Positions 41,643 through 45,431 of a stretch of DNA of 45,431 nt are shown here, one piece after another. Numbering within the stretch: the stretch's first letter is position 1; every line of letters begins with the position of its first letter. Source of the stretch: Candidatus Bathyarchaeota archaeon (lineage in GTDB: Archaea; Thermoproteota; Bathyarchaeia; Bathyarchaeales; Bathycorpusculaceae); assembly GCA_026014705.1 (NCBI GenBank), contig JAOZHU010000008.1:81833-127263 (forward strand), in the 5' to 3' direction. The notes beneath the pieces were generated by a model. That model saw only the letters and a program-made list of their open reading frames with translations, was not told where the DNA came from and searched no databases. The translations under genes were made by a program, and so were the position numbers.

Positions 41643-44381
41643 TCAGGGAGTTTTTGATGGTGTGGTTTTTATAGTCCATAAGGCAGATTCGTTGAAAATC
41701 CATTTTTCTTCCCCTGTCCCTACTGGTTTGGGGTCTGTTGGAATTGTTATAGTGACGGTGGTTCCCTTCTTGGGCTTGCTTGTCAATGAGATTCTGCCGC
41801 CGTGCGCTTCGACTATGCGTTTGCAGATGGGCAAACCGAAGCCCATTCCTTTGGCTTTCGTTGTAAAGAGCGGGAAGCCCAACTTTAGTTTGCTTAATGT
41901 TTCTTCTGTCATGCCTGTTCCGGTGTCTGTGAAAACGAATTTCACGTTGTCTCCTTCCACATTGCTCTCTATGGTCACGGTTCCTGTTTTTTGGATGGCG
42001 TCAATTGCGTTAGTAATGATGTTGACGAAGACTTTGCGCATTTTGTCTGTATCAGCTTTGATGTTAGGGTTGTTTTCAGTGGCATCTATGATTTGGATTC
42101 TCTGTGGAATTTCGATAAGAGCCAAGGCTTTTTGGAGCAGTTGTTTTGGGGTGGTCTCGCCGAGTTCCAAGGTTGGCTTGCTTGAATATTCCAGTAAGTC
42201 GTTTACTATTTTGTTAGAGTGGTCGATTGCTTTTTCGATAGTTTCCAGCATTTGTTTTCCTTTCTCGCCTATTTCTGTGCCATGTTTAGTTTTCAGGTAA
42301 TATGTGGCGCCTTTGATTCCTGTTAACGGATTGCGCAGGTCGTGCCCAACCATTCCGGCGAGTTCGCCGATGGCAGCAAGTTTCTCAGCTTTTAGCAACT
42401 TGGCTTGAGTCTGCTTCAGTTGTTCTGTTCGTTCTTCAACTAGTTGCTCCAGTTTTTCAGAGTATTTGGCAAGTTCGTTTTGCATGCGTTTCTTTTCGGT
42501 TATGTCCACTGCCAGCTCTAATGCTGCCAGAACATTTCCATCTTTGTCCTTGATTGGTGTGACTATTAGTTCAATCCAGAATTGGTTGCCCTTGTCATTT
42601 TTGTTTGTGTATTCGTGTATGTCCATTGGTACGCCATTTTCGAAAACTTTTTTGACACCGCAATCAGGGCACACCTGAGTGAGCTTGTTAAAAGTTGAAT
42701 AGCACAACTTGTTTTCCACTCTGCCGCCGTGAGTTTGATTCAGGAGTTTGTTCGCCCATAATATGCGATAGTCTTTGCTGATAATCGCCAGTCCAGCACC
42801 AATGTTTTCCGTGATGGTTTCAAGTTTGTCGCGTTCCAGTCTAAGTTCATGCTCGATTTTCTTTTGCTCTGTAATGTCTCGTGTAATAAGATGGAAAAAC
42901 TTTTTTCCTGCCAATTCGATTACTTGCACCGTGTTTATGACATCTCTGATTTCCCCAGTCTTGGTGCGATGCTTGGTTTCGAACTCGTCTTTTCCTTCCC
43001 GCAGTATTTTCTTCATGCGTGCCTTTGTTTCCTCGGGAGTTTCGAGGACTTCATAGTCTGATACCGTCAGTTTTTCGAACTCCTCTCGTGTATAGCCAAG
43101 TTGGCGGTGTGCCTCTTCGTTGAACTCAATTGCCCTCGCTGTTTCCTGTTCAATTATTAAAATGCCTACTGGTGCTTGATTAAAGAGGGTGCGGTAGCGT
43201 TTTTCTCCCTCTAGCAGCTTTGTCTCCATCTGTTTGCGGTCAGTTATGTCTATTGACAGCACGAAAATGCCTTCTGGCGCTGGATGAATGCGCAACTCAA
43301 ACCAGCTTTTTCGTCCGTCAGGGTATGTAAATTCGTTTTCCATAAGCTTTGAGACGCGCTTTTGCATGCACTGTTGAAGTTCCGCGAACATTTTCGATTT
43401 TTCGATGCCGGGATAAACCTCCATCATAGTTTTGCCCAACAATTCTTCTTTTGCTAAGTGTGCATGTTTTGCGGCGGAGTCATTGACGTAAAGATATCGC
43501 CAATCGTGGCTAATTATCTGGCAACCTTCTATCATGTTGTCTAGTGTTTCTCGGAAATGTTTCTCTGTTTCTCGGATTTTTTCTTCGATCTGTTTGCGTT
43601 CCGTGATGTCCTTGACAAAAACAGACAACCCTGCTTTTGTTGGGTACACGTTGATTTCAAAGATGTACTCTTTGTCTCTAATCTTGTATTTGTTCACAAA
43701 GTTCTTTGGGCGTTTTGTTCTGATTACGTCTCGATAGATTTTTTCAAATTCTGTTCCTTCAGCATCGCGGAAAACCTCGGTCATGGATTTTCCAATTGCG
43801 TCTTTCGCGCGTATTCCTCTGAGTTTTTCAGACGCTTTATTCCAGTAAGTGTATCGCAAGTTTTTGTCCATTGCGAAGAAGACATCACTGATGCTTTCTG
43901 TAAGCTCTTTGCATCTTTCTTCACTTTCTTTGATTTCTTTGACCTTTTCGCTTACGAGAGTTTCCATCTTTTCAGAGTATTCCTTAATCTTTGCTAGATT
44001 TTTCTTTATCCGCGTGATGTCGCGTATTATCACGAGATCAGCTGGGTTCCCGGCGTAACTGATTTTTTTGGCTTTCACCTCAGCATATCCGATTTCACCA
44101 TTCTTGGCTGTGAACGTGATTTCGTAGGGTGAAACAGGCAAGCCTTGCATTCTTCTATTCAGATTTTCAAGAAGCGCCTTTTTGCTTTCTGCTGTTAGGA
44201 TGCGCAACTCCGAAAATATTTTGCCAATAACTTCGCTACTACTTAAGCCTGTTACATCCTCGAAGGCGTCATTAACAAGCAGTACGCGTCCTTTCTCGTT
44301 GGCGATAACCACTGGGTCAACAATAAAGTTGAGGAGTGTTAAGAAGTTGTTTTCGCCTTCTTCACGGGGCACGTTTTGCAT
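41643..44381 (-). CDS. Multi-PAS sensor histidine kinase
   Basis: A 912-residue soluble kinase with no membrane helix. Five PAS domains lie at about 12-125, 155-262, 273-382, 393-505 and 517-628, the first two separated by a coiled coil (about 125-155). A second coiled coil precedes the HisKA dimerisation domain (665-735) with phospho-acceptor His680 in GHDLRNP. The ATP-binding domain has N box NIITNAIDAI (787-796), G1 DTGTGM and G2 GMGFGL. PAS5 contains CPDCG plus C560. The last 28 residues are not part of the fold. AGAGGA precedes ATG 44381. No response regulator is nearby. Confidence 0.94.
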   Translation of the reverse strand: MQNVPREEGENNFLTLLNFIVDPVVIANEKGRVLLVNDAFEDVTGLSSSEVIGKIFSELRILTAESKKALLENLNRRMQGLPVSPYEITFTAKNGEIGYAEVKAKKISYAGNPADLVIIRDITRIKKNLAKIKEYSEKMETLVSEKVKEIKESEERCKELTESISDVFFAMDKNLRYTYWNKASEKLRGIRAKDAIGKSMTEVFRDAEGTEFEKIYRDVIRTKRPKNFVNKYKIRDKEYIFEINVYPTKAGLSVFVKDITERKQIEEKIRETEKHFRETLDNMIEGCQIISHDWRYLYVNDSAAKHAHLAKEELLGKTMMEVYPGIEKSKMFAELQQCMQKRVSKLMENEFTYPDGRKSWFELRIHPAPEGIFVLSIDITDRKQMETKLLEGEKRYRTLFNQAPVGILIIEQETARAIEFNEEAHRQLGYTREEFEKLTVSDYEVLETPEETKARMKKILREGKDEFETKHRTKTGEIRDVINTVQVIELAGKKFFHLITRDITEQKKIEHELRLERDKLETITENIGAGLAIISKDYRILWANKLLNQTHGGRVENKLCYSTFNKLTQVCPDCGVKKVFENGVPMDIHEYTNKNDKGNQFWIELIVTPIKDKDGNVLAALELAVDITEKKRMQNELAKYSEKLEQLVEERTEQLKQTQAKLLKAEKLAAIGELAGMVGHDLRNPLTGIKGATYYLKTKHGTEIGEKGKQMLETIEKAIDHSNKIVNDLLEYSSKPTLELGETTPKQLLQKALALIEIPQRIQIIDATENNPNIKADTDKMRKVFVNIITNAIDAIQKTGTVTIESNVEGDNVKFVFTDTGTGMTEETLSKLKLGFPLFTTKAKGMGFGLPICKRIVEAHGGRISLTSKPKKGTTVTITIPTDPKPVGTGEEKWIFNESALWTIKTTPSKTP

Positions 44382-44553
44382 AATCTTTTTCCTCTAAGTG
44401 ATTAGAATTGTATTTTGCCCAGCTTAGTTAATTTATTACATAAGACTGTTACAGGCGATAACTAAAGACTTGTGATTTCAGAGTAAATATTAGGAGTCAA
44501 TATCCCGAGATGCTGGTGGGTGGCCATTCACTGAAGGTTCTGTTTGGAAAGGG

Positions 44554-44560
44554 AAAAAAA
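44554..44560 (-). terminator. T-run terminator after the EF-Tu-domain-2-like gene
   Basis: Seven T on the minus strand within CTTCTCTTTTTTTCCC, about 14 nt after the stop at 44574. Confidence 0.45.
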
Positions 44561-44573
44561 GAGAAGTAACATC

Positions 44574-44834
44574 CTAAAGCTTCTTGTATACCGCATCTCT
44601 TTCTCGTGCATGTTGCACAGTTTTTAAGCCTACGCTTTGTCCTGCTTCTGCCCTTTGGATGTTCTTGTGTTCAATCTGCATGGAATCGACCGCTTGCTCA
44701 AAGTCAGTCGATGGTCCTTTGATGAGTATGCGGTCACCAACGGCTAAAGGTGCGGTTAACTCCACTACAGCCACGTTAATCTTTGAAAAGAAATGTGTTA
44801 TGTGTCCAACTTGAACAATGCTTTCTTCGTTCAA
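44574..44834 (-). CDS. Small EF-Tu domain 2-like (translation-factor-like) protein
   Basis: An 86-residue protein made of a single beta-barrel like domain 2 of EF-Tu/IF2. VGHITHFFSKINVAVVEL and LAVGDRILIKGPSTDFEQAVDSMQIEHK match the standalone archaeal translation elongation factor-like family, ending AEAGQSVGLK and a short charged tail. No GTPase domain is present. TTG 44834 is preferred over TTG 44849 because GAGG lies about 9 nt before it, with a TATA-like TTTTTATG about 39 nt upstream. Its role is unknown. Confidence 0.82.
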   Translation of the reverse strand: MNEESIVQVGHITHFFSKINVAVVELTAPLAVGDRILIKGPSTDFEQAVDSMQIEHKNIQRAEAGQSVGLKTVQHARERDAVYKKL

Positions 44835-44906
44835 GTAAATCAGCCTCAAGGGATTAATGTGCTTCTATGGCATAAAAAACTTTGCCAAATTTTCAGGGTC
44901 TACTAA

Positions 44907-45230
44907 GTGCCAAGTATGTTGAAAATACCAACAAAGCGAGCCATATGGTTCGTTCTCATGTGCAAAGTAGCATTTAAATCTAAAATTAACATACCAAAAC
45001 ACTTAGGCAAAATTAGTGGCGAATTCTCCCGCGCCTCAATCTTCCCCTCTTTTTTTGTTGTTGATAGGCGCTGTGTTGACTGCAAGCATTGGCGCGGAGT
45101 CTGCGCTAAGGGAAAACACAACCGTATAGCAATGGATACAGCATGTGAATGTTTCATGCCTAAGACAGGTTGCTTTTCCCGCTTGTCTAGACTTCCCGAG
45201 GCTTGTTTATTTTCAAGGAAAACCTTATAA
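44907..45230 (+). CDS. Possible small Cys-rich (zinc-ribbon-like) protein, uncertain start
   Basis: The C-terminal half contains RRCVDCKHWRGVCAKGK, then DTACECFMPK: a CxxC followed by one Cys and a CxC/F-x-PK ending, as in small archaeal Cys-rich metal-binding modules. The upstream 45 residues look unlike a protein and lack a good ribosome-binding site. The first in-frame start codons are GTG 44907, ATG 44916 and ATG 44958, so the frame may be truncated or mis-started. A TATA-like CATAAAAAAC lies at 44870-44879. The rest of the 44835-45292 stretch shows no other gene. Confidence 0.35.
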   Translation: MPSMLKIPTKRAIWFVLMCKVAFKSKINIPKHLGKISGEFSRASIFPSFFVVDRRCVDCKHWRGVCAKGKHNRIAMDTACECFMPKTGCFSRLSRLPEACLFSRKTL

Positions 45231-45240
45231 CGGATAACGG

Positions 45241-45250
45241 TTTATTATAT
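45241..45250 (+). promoter_or_regulatory. TATA-like box before the microprotein ORF
   Basis: TTTATTATAT, about 43-52 nt before ATG 45293. Confidence 0.4.
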
Positions 45251-45292
45251 CTACTTGGTGTAGAAAGTAAACCGAGTGTGAAGTGTTTAATC

Positions 45293-45370
45293 ATGGCTAG
45301 ACCCAGAAAACAGGACACGCCGCTAAGGCAATACTGGAGAGAACAAAAACAGAAGAGGCTAAGAAAATGA
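45293..45370 (+). CDS. 25-residue basic microprotein ORF
   Basis: ATG 45293 encodes 25 residues beginning MARPRKQDTPLRQYW and ending in a Lys/Arg/Gln-rich tail (KQKRLRK). Ten residues are basic against two acidic, so it would bind nucleic acid or ribosomes if made. The stop TGA overlaps the ATG of the next frame (ATGA at 45367), as in translational coupling. A TATA-like box lies about 45 nt upstream. It could be a leader ORF or a small protein of its own; no family was recognised. Confidence 0.42.
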   Translation: MARPRKQDTPLRQYWREQKQKRLRK

Positions 45371-45431
45371 CCACGGTTAAAGTGACACATACAACATTGA
45401 CGCGGTACAAAAACAAAGGTGTTAACGTAGC
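45367..45431 (+). CDS. Start of an unidentified gene running off the window
   Basis: ATG 45367, overlapping the preceding stop by ATGA, opens a frame (MTTVKVTHTTLTRYKNKG) that is uninterrupted to the window end. The 21 visible residues are polar and basic and do not identify a family. Coupling to the microprotein ORF suggests one transcript. Confidence 0.38.
   Translation, partial: MTTVKVTHTTLTRYKNKGVNV

Noticed and set aside
41599-42300. A 233-codon plus-strand open frame.
   Set aside because: Antisense shadow of the histidine kinase ATPase domain.

Overview
This window comes from an archaeal chromosome. The informational and metabolic genes are of archaeal type: RadA recombinase, an archaeal-form leucyl-tRNA synthetase, tRNA guanine-26 dimethyltransferase Trm1, RNase HII, an Rqc2/NEMF-type ribosome-rescue protein, archaeal phosphoglycerate mutase ApgM, a THEP1 NTPase, and polyprenyl synthase plus geranylgeranyl-reductase genes for isoprenoid lipids. 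Promoters have archaeal TATA boxes about 25-45 nt before start codons, and TTG and GTG starts are common. The mix of short surface proteins, a dockerin-like module and a two-gene SufC/SufB-like system suggests an uncultured Thermoproteota lineage such as Bathyarchaeia. That placement is inferred and was not tested.

Layout. At 0-5 kb, Trm1, proline biosynthesis (ProC) and a HAD phosphatase share the minus strand; an anchored surface protein, THEP1 and a VapBC-like toxin-antitoxin pair with a frameshifted toxin follow. At 5-9.4 kb come RNase HII, a COG1395-type HTH regulator, and three minus-strand envelope genes: a secreted repeat protein, a membrane-anchored winged-helix regulator and a secreted helical protein. 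At 9.6-11.8 kb are a short GH3-like adenylating enzyme and two small membrane proteins. At 11.8-15.5 kb a tight three-gene operon encodes a dolichyl-phosphate glycosyltransferase and two multi-pass lipid-carrier glycosyltransferases, one a PMT/GT39 relative. At 15.7-18.8 kb are aspartokinase and radA with a linked unknown gene. At 18.8-25.4 kb are a PrsW-like protease, RqcH, an arginase-family enzyme, a small P-loop kinase, a GlpX-type phosphatase and a DedA/VTT protein. At 25.8-30.4 kb are surface and membrane proteins and an isoprenylcysteine-methyltransferase-like enzyme. At 30.4-38.3 kb are LeuRS, two lipid genes, an MFS transporter and a radical SAM/SPASM enzyme. At 38.4-45.4 kb are SufC/SufB, ApgM, a five-PAS histidine kinase, an EF-Tu-domain-2-like protein and small cryptic ORFs.

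The main non-standard signals are: tandem 10-bp direct repeats directly upstream of the TATA boxes of two envelope genes that flank a membrane-bound regulator; a 26-27 nt intergenic element with ACTATA/TATAGT arms present twice, 7.6 kb apart; a PIN toxin whose first catalytic aspartate lies in a different frame from the rest; a SPASM radical SAM enzyme 9 bp behind an MFS transporter; a possible box C/D RNA; and a 25-residue basic microprotein ORF overlapping the next start codon by ATGA. No tRNA, rRNA, insertion sequence or CRISPR array was seen.
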